NCBI GenBank assembly: GCA_902496345.1 | Contig: CABVAP010000002.1 | Span: 1 to 54,575, forward strand | Length of the DNA: 54,575 nt | Source of the DNA: an uncultured Eubacteriales bacterium | Lineage (GTDB): Bacteria > Bacillota > Clostridia > Lachnospirales > CAG-274 | Direction of reading: 5' to 3' | Shown: positions 42,260-50,550 of the stretch, in pieces | Layout: every line of letters begins with the position of its first letter | Numbering within the stretch: the first letter of the stretch is position 1 | The notes under the pieces: generated by a model | What the model was told of the DNA's origin: nothing | The model's database searches: none | Seen by the model: only the letters and a program-made list of their open reading frames with translations | Translations under genes and position numbers: made by a program

Positions 42260-43891
42260 CTATATTTGAAAAATACTCTCTGCGGAATTAATCGTTGTTT
42301 CTCTGTGAGCAATAACAATTACCGTCTTACCAACCATAAGATTTTTCATACTTTCGATAACAATTTTTTCGTTGTCATTGTCAAGAGCAGATGTTGCCTC
42401 ATCAAGTAGCAAAATAGGTGAATTTTTAAGTATTGCTCTTGCTATAGCAATTCTTTGCCTTTCGCCACCGGAGAAATTTTTACCCCTTTCGCCGGCGACA
42501 GTATCATAGCCGTTAGGTCGTTTAGATATAAACTCATCTACATTAGCCATTTTAGATGCAATAATAACTTCATCATCAGAGGCATCAGGCTTTCCGTAAC
42601 GGATATTTTCCATAACAGAAACATTAAATATATAAGGTTCTTGTTGAACATATGAAACAATATCACGTACATTTTTAATTCCAATATCTTTGGCATTTTT
42701 TCCATATATATAAATATTACCTTTTTGAGGTTTATAAAAACCCAAAATCATTTTAGCAATAGTAGTTTTTCCTTTGCCGGACTTTCCAACAAGAGCAGTA
42801 ACTTTTCCACTTTCAAAATCAATGTTCAAATTTTGAAATATTTTTCTGTCAGAGTAGCTAAATTCAACATCTTCAAACTTAACTGCAACTTTTTGCTCTA
42901 TATTTTGTAATGAATAATTATTTTCTAAATCAGCTAAATTTTCTTCTTGCTCATCTAGCAAACGAAAAACTTTTTCAGCACTGACAAGGCAGGATACAAG
43001 TGACGGAAAATATTTACAAACAAGCATAAATTGAGAGCTAAAAACACTGTAAAGTGTATATATTCCGGCAAGTTCGCTTATAGTTGCAAAACCTTGTGAA
43101 ACAAAAATGATACCAACAGCCAAAAATATAATTGACGCTGAAAAATCAAAAAAAGTAGTTGACGCTTCAGAAAAGCTAGTTATCTTTGCATTTTTTTCTT
43201 CAATATGCATATATTCGTCATTTAACATTTTGTAATCTTTAATCATTGTTTTTTCAAGACCAAATATTTTAATAACTTCAATACCAGAAATAATATTGTT
43301 AATTTTTCCGGTCATATAAGCATTTTTCTTTGACAATCTTGAATTTAATGTCTTTATCTTTTTAGAAAAAAACAAATTAACTATAACAGCAAAAACATTG
43401 TTTAAAATAAGGCAAAATGTAAGAGGAACATTTATAAAAAACATAGGCACTATATAGACAACAATAGATATAATAGGAGCAACAAATCGACGTAGCTTTG
43501 CAGAATAAATATCTGTTGTCTGTTCAGTATCATAAAAAAACTTTGAAATCAAATCACCACTTTGTGTTTCGTCAAAATACTTGATAGGTAATCTAAGAAT
43601 TTTCTTAAACACAATCATTTTAAAATTTTTATGCCCTATTTTAGAGCTTACTTTATAGATATAAGACGTAAAAATGTAAACAACAAGACAGATAAAACCA
43701 AAAGTAACGTTACTTATAACTACATCAGCAAGGGTTGTACCACTGTTTTTTTCAAACATCTGAAAAATATCTTTAACAAGGAATGATTTAACTACATCAA
43801 AAAGTTTTATAGAAATCGTCATAGATATAATTCCAAAGAGATAAGGGAATAAGGTTTTTCCCATATATCTAAGAACTTTAATAAGTAGCAA
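42260..43891 (-). CDS. ABC exporter-type half transporter, C-terminally shortened
   Basis: 543 residues: six membrane helices (about 1-310) and a nucleotide-binding domain (about 330-543) with Walker A GKSGKGKTT, signature FSGGERQRIAIARAI, Walker B ILLLDEATSALD and H-loop IAHR. The chain ends about 15 residues after the H-loop, roughly 35 residues earlier than its partner, without the usual DNGKIVEQG-type tail. Catalytic residues are intact. Start TTG at 43891, seven bases from GAGG. Presumably a heterodimer with the product of the gene 17 bases upstream. Substrate unknown; some exporter-fold transporters import corrinoids or siderophores (Rv1819c, IrtAB), others export. Confidence 0.9.
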   Translation of the reverse strand: MLLIKVLRYMGKTLFPYLFGIISMTISIKLFDVVKSFLVKDIFQMFEKNSGTTLADVVISNVTFGFICLVVYIFTSYIYKVSSKIGHKNFKMIVFKKILRLPIKYFDETQSGDLISKFFYDTEQTTDIYSAKLRRFVAPIISIVVYIVPMFFINVPLTFCLILNNVFAVIVNLFFSKKIKTLNSRLSKKNAYMTGKINNIISGIEVIKIFGLEKTMIKDYKMLNDEYMHIEEKNAKITSFSEASTTFFDFSASIIFLAVGIIFVSQGFATISELAGIYTLYSVFSSQFMLVCKYFPSLVSCLVSAEKVFRLLDEQEENLADLENNYSLQNIEQKVAVKFEDVEFSYSDRKIFQNLNIDFESGKVTALVGKSGKGKTTIAKMILGFYKPQKGNIYIYGKNAKDIGIKNVRDIVSYVQQEPYIFNVSVMENIRYGKPDASDDEVIIASKMANVDEFISKRPNGYDTVAGERGKNFSGGERQRIAIARAILKNSPILLLDEATSALDNDNEKIVIESMKNLMVGKTVIVIAHRETTINSAESIFQI

Positions 43892-43908
43892 AAAATCACC
43901 TCATTTCC

Positions 43909-45618
43909 TCATTTAAACCTATTATCATAAAGTTTTTTGTATATTCCCTTTTTATTCAAAAGTTCGTTATGCGTTCCTTGCTCAACAATTTTACCATTGT
44001 CCATAACAAAAATTTTGTCACAATCAATAATGGTACTTAATCTGTGAGCAATTATAATAACTGTTTTTTCATCACCGATATTTTTCAAATTTTGTTTAAA
44101 AAAGTCTTCGTTTTTAGAATCAAGAGCAGAAGTAGGCTCGTCCATAAGTAGGAGTTTAGCATTTTTCAGCAAAGCTCTGGCAAAAGAAATTCTTTGTTTT
44201 TCCCCACCGGATAGTTTAACACCCCTCTCACCTGTTTGTGTTTCATATCCATCGGGAAGACTCTCTATAAATTTATCTATGTTGGCAAACTTACAAGCAT
44301 TTTTGATTTCATCAAAGTTTTTAGATTGATTTCCATAAGATATATTTTCTTTTATAGTTGTTGGAAACAAAAATATATCTTGTGATATAACAGCAATATT
44401 ATTTCTTAAAGCAGTAATATCAACATCATCAAAATTTACACCAAATGCCTTATAATCGCCGGAACGTATTTTATAAAATCCGGAGATAATTTTAAACAGT
44501 GTACTCTTTCCACTACCGGAAGCACCAACGATAGCGACTTTTTGACCATTTTTAATTTGAATATCAAGTCCGGATAAAACATCATTTTCGCCATAAGAGA
44601 AATAAACATTTTTCATATCAACAGCATATTTATCGGGCGAAAAATCAAAATTAGAAATTCCACCAACTTTTTCATTAGGTTCTAAAAGCATTTCGTCAAT
44701 TCTTTGAATAGAAACAATAGAATCAACAGACTCATTTATATAATAAGGTATAGAGCTAAGTTGTTCAAATACTCTTTCTGTAATAAGTATAAAAGCCATA
44801 AGCATACCGACTGTAATATCACCATTTTGAGTAAGGATTGAGCCAAAACAAAGACAAATTATAGACGGTATCCACTTTAAAATCATTCTAATAGCCTCCA
44901 TAACAGAGGTAATTTTAGCTCTTTTAACTTCAACTGAAAAAATATCGTTCATAGCGGTTTCCATTCGGTTAATCATAGTGTCATATAGATTATAGCTTTT
45001 AACAGTTTCAATACCGGAAGTTATATCATAAATAGTTTTGCTTTCAGTGTCGATAAATTTTCTTCTAAGCCTTGCAAGCTGAACAACTCTTTTGCTTATC
45101 AACTTAACGGCGATAAAAACAAAAGGATAACTTAAAACTATAGCGACCAAAAGCCACTTATTTATGTTAAAAACATAAACCAGCAAAAAAACAAGTGTAA
45201 TAACAGCATTAAAAATTTCAGGAAGTGCTTCCGCAATAAACTTTTGTAATGCTTTAATATCCGATAGAAGTTTTGCGACTATTTCACCGGAAGCATTTTT
45301 ATCATAATATTTATATTCAATATCAACTAATTTCTGAGATATAATGAGCCTGATAGAATACATAATTTTCACACTAAACATTTTGCTAAAATAAGACTTT
45401 GAAAAAGAACTTACGACAGCCAAGAACATATAAAAAACAAGTTTAGGCAAAAAATCATAATCAGTAAGCTGTTGATTTTTCAAAAATTCATCAATAACCG
45501 AAGATATAATATCAAGTCCTCTTACCAAAGAAAAAGTAAAAACAACAACAGATATAGTTGCGATAAAAAAAGCAAAACTATATTTTTTAAATAGTCTAAA
45601 AAATGTACTGTTTTTCAT
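43909..45618 (-). CDS. ABC exporter-type half transporter, partner subunit
   Basis: 569 residues: six membrane helices (about 15-310) and an ATPase domain with GASGSGKST, VISQDIFLFP, LSGGEKQRISFARALL, LLMDEPTSALD and IAHRLSTI, then a normal C-terminal tail ending KKLYDNRFK. Together with the following gene it forms a heterodimeric type IV ABC transporter. It begins after the cbiC stop with an eight-base gap and lies inside the biosynthetic operon, so a pathway-related substrate (tetrapyrrole, corrinoid or metal chelate) is likely, but nothing in the sequence identifies it. The ATG follows AGGCGAT. Confidence 0.9.
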   Translation of the reverse strand: MKNSTFFRLFKKYSFAFFIATISVVVFTFSLVRGLDIISSVIDEFLKNQQLTDYDFLPKLVFYMFLAVVSSFSKSYFSKMFSVKIMYSIRLIISQKLVDIEYKYYDKNASGEIVAKLLSDIKALQKFIAEALPEIFNAVITLVFLLVYVFNINKWLLVAIVLSYPFVFIAVKLISKRVVQLARLRRKFIDTESKTIYDITSGIETVKSYNLYDTMINRMETAMNDIFSVEVKRAKITSVMEAIRMILKWIPSIICLCFGSILTQNGDITVGMLMAFILITERVFEQLSSIPYYINESVDSIVSIQRIDEMLLEPNEKVGGISNFDFSPDKYAVDMKNVYFSYGENDVLSGLDIQIKNGQKVAIVGASGSGKSTLFKIISGFYKIRSGDYKAFGVNFDDVDITALRNNIAVISQDIFLFPTTIKENISYGNQSKNFDEIKNACKFANIDKFIESLPDGYETQTGERGVKLSGGEKQRISFARALLKNAKLLLMDEPTSALDSKNEDFFKQNLKNIGDEKTVIIIAHRLSTIIDCDKIFVMDNGKIVEQGTHNELLNKKGIYKKLYDNRFK

Positions 45619-45626
45619 AATATCGC

Positions 45627-46253
45627 CTATCTTTTGAGTTTATATATAAGGGCATTAACAATAGCAGCAGCGACATTACTGCCACCTTTGTTACCTCTTG
45701 CGACGATATAAGGGATATTGCTGTTTATAATAAGTTCTTTAGATTCAATAACATTTACAAACCCAACAGGGACACCGATAACAACACTAGGGTTTAATTT
45801 TCCCTCTTTAACTAAATTATCTATAGCGATAAGAGCAGTAGGGGCATTACCGATAACGAGGATAATTTCACCGTCGATTGTAGAGGCTTTTTCCATACTA
45901 ACCATAGCTCTTGTTATACCTCTTTTTTTAGCCTCATCAGCGACATCTTTATCGCTCATAAAACATTTAACTGTTCCACCAAGTTGTGTAACGATTTTTT
46001 TATTTATCCCAGAAAAGGCCATATTGGTGTCGGTTATAATAGTTGCCCCTCTTTTAATAGCAGACAAAGCCTTATCAACGACACCTTCAGAGAAAACAAG
46101 GTTATCAGCATAATCAAAATCAGCAGATGTATGAATAACCCTTTTAACAATATCGTCTTTACCGTCACCAAAAGTTCGACCATTTAGCTTTTCTGTTATA
46201 ATCTCAAAACTTTTTCTTTCAATATCCATAGGTCTAACAATTTCTATTGACAT
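45627..46253 (-). CDS. cbiC: Cobalt-precorrin-8 methylmutase
   Basis: 208 residues. It moves the methyl group from C11 to C12 to form cobyrinate. Catalytic His41 in VIHTSADFDYADNL, TDTNMAFSGINK, GNAPTALIAIDNL and VIGVPVGFVNVIESKE are typical of CbiC/CobH. GGAGG precedes the ATG. It overlaps the cobA-hemD gene by ten bases. Confidence 0.96.
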   Translation of the reverse strand: MSIEIVRPMDIERKSFEIITEKLNGRTFGDGKDDIVKRVIHTSADFDYADNLVFSEGVVDKALSAIKRGATIITDTNMAFSGINKKIVTQLGGTVKCFMSDKDVADEAKKRGITRAMVSMEKASTIDGEIILVIGNAPTALIAIDNLVKEGKLNPSVVIGVPVGFVNVIESKELIINSNIPYIVARGNKGGSNVAAAIVNALIYKLKR

Positions 46254-47752
46254 TTTGCCACCTCCGAGATAAGAGCAGAAACCATATCATCAATAGTTGC
46301 ATTTTTACTTACAATAGTTTTTATACCGTGTTTAACAGCTTCAGCATTAGTTTTTTCACCGATACAAAGCCCGACAAATCTGTCATAATTTCCTTTTATC
46401 AAACTTGTAAAGGCTTTAACCGTTGACGCTGATGTAAACGTAATATAGTCAACTTCATTTTTTTCTAGTTTTTCTTTTATTTTTTCATCAAAGTCACTTG
46501 CAAATTTTGTATAGTAAACAGTCAAGTCCTCATATTCAATATTATTTGACGTAAGTTCGTCTATAATTTCTGATGAACCCTCTTTTGCTCTAAGCAGTAG
46601 AACCTTTTTACCTTTTGCAAATTTTCCGAGCATAATTCCAAGATTTTTGCCGTCATAAGTTTCAGGCATTATATCAGGAAATAATCCATACTTTTCAAGT
46701 TCTCTACCTGTTCCGCTTCCGATAACGGCAATTTTTTTATTGTAAAATATTCGACCGTCAATTTTTCGTCTAAACAGTTCATCAAAAACGGCACTAACGC
46801 CAAAAGGACTTGTAAAAGCTATGACATCATAATCATTTATTTTTTGGATAATGTCATCAATAAGACTTTCGGTTATTGTGCTAATAGTTTCTATACAAGG
46901 AAACTCAAGAACTTCTGCCCCATTTTCACGGAGTTTTTGTGAGATTTTACCACTTCTGTTTTTAGGTCTTGTAACGATAACTGTTTTGCCTTTAAGGGGC
47001 AATTTATTGAACCAGTCAAAGTCCTCACTTAAAGTACAGACTTCACCAACGACAATAATAGCAGGACTTTTAATTTTTTGTAATTTACATTGTTGTTCTA
47101 TTTCAGAAATAGTTGAAACAATTTTTCTCTGTTTAGACCTAGTTCCTTTTTCAATAACAGCACAAGGCATATCACTTTTCATTCCATTTTGAATAAGACC
47201 GTTCATAATTTTACCGATATTTGCAACGCCCATAAGGAAAACAAGAGTTCCACCTATATCAACACAGCTTTTAAAATTTATCTTCAAAGGTTCATCGTCT
47301 TTTTGATGACCTGTTATAATATGAACAGATGAAACGAAATCCCTATGAGTTATAGGGATACCGGCATAGGCCGGAACAGCAAGAGCAGATGTAATACCTG
47401 GAACAACTTCAAACTCAACGTTGTTTTGTTTCAGAAGCTCAAGTTCTTCCCCACCTCTGCCAAAAAGGAAGCAATCACCGCCTTTAAGACGGACAACATT
47501 TTTACCTAAAAGAGCTTTGTCGAGAAGAATTTTATTCATTTGATATTGAGGTATTTTATGGTTAGCACTTTTTTTACCGGCGTCAATTTTTTCTGCATTT
47601 TCAGGTATAAGGTTTAAAATATCGTCACCAACAAGCCTATCATAAACAACAACCTCTGCATTTTTAAGTGCATAAAACCCTTTTAATGTCAGTAGTCCCA
47701 AATCTCCTGGACCGGCACCGACAAGAGTAACTTTTCCTTTTAATTTTGACAT
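46244..47752 (-). CDS. cobA-hemD: Uroporphyrinogen-III C-methyltransferase / uroporphyrinogen-III synthase fusion
   Basis: 502 residues. N-terminal SUMT domain (1-245) with LVGAGPGDLGLLT, VVYDRLV, VRLKGGDCFLFGRGGEE and PGITSALAVPAYAGIPITHR makes precorrin-2. C-terminal HemD domain (about 252-502), from GKTVIVTRPKNRSGKIS to the end, with FTSPFGV and YITFTSASTVKAF, cyclises hydroxymethylbilane. This fusion is common in Firmicutes and lets uroporphyrinogen III pass directly to methylation, steering flux to corrinoids. It shares one base with the hemC stop (TGATG). Confidence 0.96.
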   Translation of the reverse strand: MSKLKGKVTLVGAGPGDLGLLTLKGFYALKNAEVVVYDRLVGDDILNLIPENAEKIDAGKKSANHKIPQYQMNKILLDKALLGKNVVRLKGGDCFLFGRGGEELELLKQNNVEFEVVPGITSALAVPAYAGIPITHRDFVSSVHIITGHQKDDEPLKINFKSCVDIGGTLVFLMGVANIGKIMNGLIQNGMKSDMPCAVIEKGTRSKQRKIVSTISEIEQQCKLQKIKSPAIIVVGEVCTLSEDFDWFNKLPLKGKTVIVTRPKNRSGKISQKLRENGAEVLEFPCIETISTITESLIDDIIQKINDYDVIAFTSPFGVSAVFDELFRRKIDGRIFYNKKIAVIGSGTGRELEKYGLFPDIMPETYDGKNLGIMLGKFAKGKKVLLLRAKEGSSEIIDELTSNNIEYEDLTVYYTKFASDFDEKIKEKLEKNEVDYITFTSASTVKAFTSLIKGNYDRFVGLCIGEKTNAEAVKHGIKTIVSKNATIDDMVSALISEVAKCQ

Positions 47753-48633
47753 CAGAAAATCACTTCCTTTATTCTTCTGGCAAGCTCAAGCCCGAGCGTT
47801 TCACCGTCATTTATATTTCCGGAAATCTTTTGAATTTCAGTAGTTTTATCATCTGCAAAAAGACCGGTTATAGTAATTTCATCACCATTTATTTTAGCGA
47901 AAGCAGCAATAGGAGATGAACAACCGCCGTCAAGCTCTCTAACAAAAGCTCTTTCAGCCTTGGCACAAATTTCAGAATTAGCATCATTTATATATCTAAG
48001 GAAGTCATAATTTTCGCCTTTTCTAGCTTGAACAGCGATAACGCCTTGTCCGGCAGCCGGTATAATTTCAATATCTGTAAAAACTTTGCTAATTCTATCT
48101 TGAAAACCAAGTCTATTAAGACCGGCTTGTGCAAGAACAAGAGCCGAATACTCACCGTCATCAAGTTTTTTAAGTCTTGTAATGACATTTCCACGTATAG
48201 GCTTAATATCTGCCATAGGATATATTTTTTTTAGTTGTATAGCTCTTCTCATACTTGATGAACCAATAGGTTTAGAAAAATCAATTTCATTTTTATCACG
48301 AGGAAGCACCAAAACATCATAAGGACATTCACATTTTGTATATGCTGAAATAGGTATTTCGTCATTAATTATCATAGGAACATCTTTGAGAGAGTGAACT
48401 GTTATATCAACTTCTTTTTCAAGTAACGCTCTGTCAAGTTCTTTAACAAAAAGACCTTTTCCACCGACTTTGTCCAGAGTTCTGTCAAGAATTTTGTCAC
48501 CTGTTGTTTTCATTGTAACGAGTTCAATTTCATATTCAGGGCAATTTTTTTTAATTATGTCAATAACAATTTGACTTTGTAAAACAGCAAGTTTACTCTC
48601 CCTGCTGCCTACTCTTATTTTTTTAGTCCCCAT
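47752..48633 (-). CDS. hemC: Hydroxymethylbilane synthase (porphobilinogen deaminase)
   Basis: 293 residues. Polymerises four porphobilinogen units on a dipyrromethane cofactor held by Cys238 in RELDGGCSSPIAAFA. Other markers: IRVGSRESKLAVLQSQ, VGGKGLFVKELDRALL, VHSLKDVP with the catalytic aspartate in DITVHSLKD, SSMRRAIQL and IPAAGQGVIAVQAR. GGAGG before the ATG at 48633. It overlaps the cbiJ fusion gene by 11 bases. Confidence 0.97.
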   Translation of the reverse strand: MGTKKIRVGSRESKLAVLQSQIVIDIIKKNCPEYEIELVTMKTTGDKILDRTLDKVGGKGLFVKELDRALLEKEVDITVHSLKDVPMIINDEIPISAYTKCECPYDVLVLPRDKNEIDFSKPIGSSSMRRAIQLKKIYPMADIKPIRGNVITRLKKLDDGEYSALVLAQAGLNRLGFQDRISKVFTDIEIIPAAGQGVIAVQARKGENYDFLRYINDANSEICAKAERAFVRELDGGCSSPIAAFAKINGDEITITGLFADDKTTEIQKISGNINDGETLGLELARRIKEVIF

Positions 48634-49822
48634 TGATAATCCTCCTTATATTTTCAGCTGTTTTGCTAACAAGTTTGTGGTTATTTCCGTCAGATACAAT
48701 ACCTATACTAAGTTCATCATTTGTGCAAACAGCAGGGAAGAAAAAGTTACATTCTTCCTTGCAGTCAGCTATACTATATAAAACATTTTTATCTTTGCAT
48801 AGTTCATAAATCAAATGGTTTATATCTCTGTCGTTTGTTGCACCAATCACCATAAAAGCACCGTCTAAATCATTAATATTAAATTTTCTTTTTATATATT
48901 CAACGTTACCATTAACTTTTTCCTGATTAAATTCAGGGGCAACAACCGTCACACAAGCACCGAATTTAAGTAATGTGTTTATTCTTCTTATAGCGATTTT
49001 TCCCCCACCAACAACGACAACTTTTTTAGAATACAAATCTATGAATAAAGGGAATTTAAGAAAATTGACATTATTTTCACGAAAAAACTCTTCATCAATA
49101 ATTTTAGTAACTTCATCAAAAGATAATCCATTTTTTTGGTCAGGTCTTTTTATAACAATAATGTTAATACCAAGTTTTTTAGCAGCCGAAATTTTTTCAT
49201 CAAAACCACCTGTTTTACCGGAACTTTTTGTAACAAGCCATTTAGCATTATATTTTTCAAATTGATTATAATTTTCGTCATAAGAGAAAGGACCCTTTTT
49301 GTAAATAACATTTTTAAGTTGTAGTTCATCACATTTTTGATGTGCTTCAGGAACAGGCAAAACTCTTGCAATAATTCTGTTTTTATAATCGATAATAGTA
49401 GAATACTTGTGCAACTCTTTACTTCCTGTGGAAACAAAAATATTTCCGACTGTATTTTCAAGAAAGTTTATAGCCTCTTGAACATTTTGAACATAAGTTA
49501 TATTTTCGTCAACATCTATAGACTCATCACGCAAAAGTCTGATATATCTAATATTTTTTAAATTACAAGCATTAAAAATATTATTTGTAACAATTTCTGC
49601 AAAAGGGTGAGTTGCGTCAACAACGAAATCAAAGTCAGAAATAAAATCTATCATTTGATTTTCGTCAAGTCTACCGGCGTGTATAGATACATTTTGTAAA
49701 TTGGGCATAACCTCTTTGCCATATTGTGTAGCAACACACACAGTAACGAAAGCACCTTTTTTACTAAGATATTCAGTTATTTTTTTACCCTCACTTGTTC
49801 CAGAAAAAACTAAAACTTTCAT
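48623..49822 (-). CDS. cbiJ: Precorrin-6A reductase fused to precorrin-2 dehydrogenase
   Basis: 399 residues. Domain 1 (1-245) is CbiJ/CobK: VFSGTSEGKKITEYL, VDATHPFAEIVT near 68-79, STGSKEL and VTKSSGKTGGFDEK; it reduces the corrin ring with NAD(P)H. Domain 2 (about 255-399) is a Met8/SirC/CysG-N type dehydrogenase with FPLFIDLYSKKVVVVGGGKIA and IGATNDRDINHLIY, ADCKEECNFFFPAV, which makes sirohydrochlorin from precorrin-2. No chelatase helical domain follows, so metal insertion depends on CbiK. The two joined steps are not consecutive in the pathway. It overlaps cbiH by four bases and hemC by eleven. Confidence 0.93.
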   Translation of the reverse strand: MKVLVFSGTSEGKKITEYLSKKGAFVTVCVATQYGKEVMPNLQNVSIHAGRLDENQMIDFISDFDFVVDATHPFAEIVTNNIFNACNLKNIRYIRLLRDESIDVDENITYVQNVQEAINFLENTVGNIFVSTGSKELHKYSTIIDYKNRIIARVLPVPEAHQKCDELQLKNVIYKKGPFSYDENYNQFEKYNAKWLVTKSSGKTGGFDEKISAAKKLGINIIVIKRPDQKNGLSFDEVTKIIDEEFFRENNVNFLKFPLFIDLYSKKVVVVGGGKIAIRRINTLLKFGACVTVVAPEFNQEKVNGNVEYIKRKFNINDLDGAFMVIGATNDRDINHLIYELCKDKNVLYSIADCKEECNFFFPAVCTNDELSIGIVSDGNNHKLVSKTAENIRRIINGD

Positions 49823-50550
49823 ACATTCATATAACCTCTAGGAGTAACCAGTTTTCCATTAATAATTTTTGTTTGGCTGTTTCCGATAATAACTGTTGTG
49901 AACATATCGACTTTCTCGTCTTTAAGTTCATCAAGTGTTAAAATTTTGTATTCTTCTCCCTCTCTGCCTATGTTTCTAACATATCCGCAAGGAGTTTTTT
50001 TGTCTTTAAACTCAAGCATAATCTGGCAAGCCTTTTTAAGATAATCGGCTCTTTTTTTGCTAGACGGATTATAAAGACATATAACAAAATCTGCATCAGA
50101 GGCAAGAGAAAGTCTTTTTTCTATTTTTTCCCAAGGGGTCAAAAGGTCACTAAGACTTATAACGGCAAAATCGTGAGTAATAGGAGCACCAAGGATAGCG
50201 GCACTACTACAGCAAGCAGTTATACCGGAAATAACTTCAATTTCAACTTCTGGGTGGTCTTTGCAAACTTCGTATATTATGCTAGCCATACCATATATAC
50301 CGGCATCACCGCTAGAAACGATAGAAACAGTTTTTCCAGCTAAAGCATATTCAAGAGTTTTTTTACATCTTTCAACTTCTTGTTTCATAGCAGATGAAAA
50401 TATTTCTTTCCCTTGAATTTTGTCTTTTATAAGGTCGATATAATAGTTGTAGCCGGTTATAACGTCACTTTCTTCAATAGCTTTTATAGCTCTTGCAGTC
50501 ATCTGTTCAAATCCAGCCGGACCAAGTCCAACGACATAAATTTTTTTCAT
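49819..50550 (-). CDS. cbiH: Cobalt-precorrin-3 / precorrin-3B C17-methyltransferase
   Basis: 243 residues, tetrapyrrole methylase fold: VVGLGPAGFEQMTARA, VSIVSSGDAGIYGMASIIYE, SGITACCSSAAILGAPITHDF, and CLYNPSSKKRADYL with TPCGYVRNIGREGE. It methylates C17 with ring contraction. No fused CbiG or 4Fe-4S domain, unlike some Clostridial or Bacillus CbiH60 forms. GGAG precedes the ATG; four-base overlaps join it to hemA and cbiJ. Confidence 0.95.
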   Translation of the reverse strand: MKKIYVVGLGPAGFEQMTARAIKAIEESDVITGYNYYIDLIKDKIQGKEIFSSAMKQEVERCKKTLEYALAGKTVSIVSSGDAGIYGMASIIYEVCKDHPEVEIEVISGITACCSSAAILGAPITHDFAVISLSDLLTPWEKIEKRLSLASDADFVICLYNPSSKKRADYLKKACQIMLEFKDKKTPCGYVRNIGREGEEYKILTLDELKDEKVDMFTTVIIGNSQTKIINGKLVTPRGYMNV

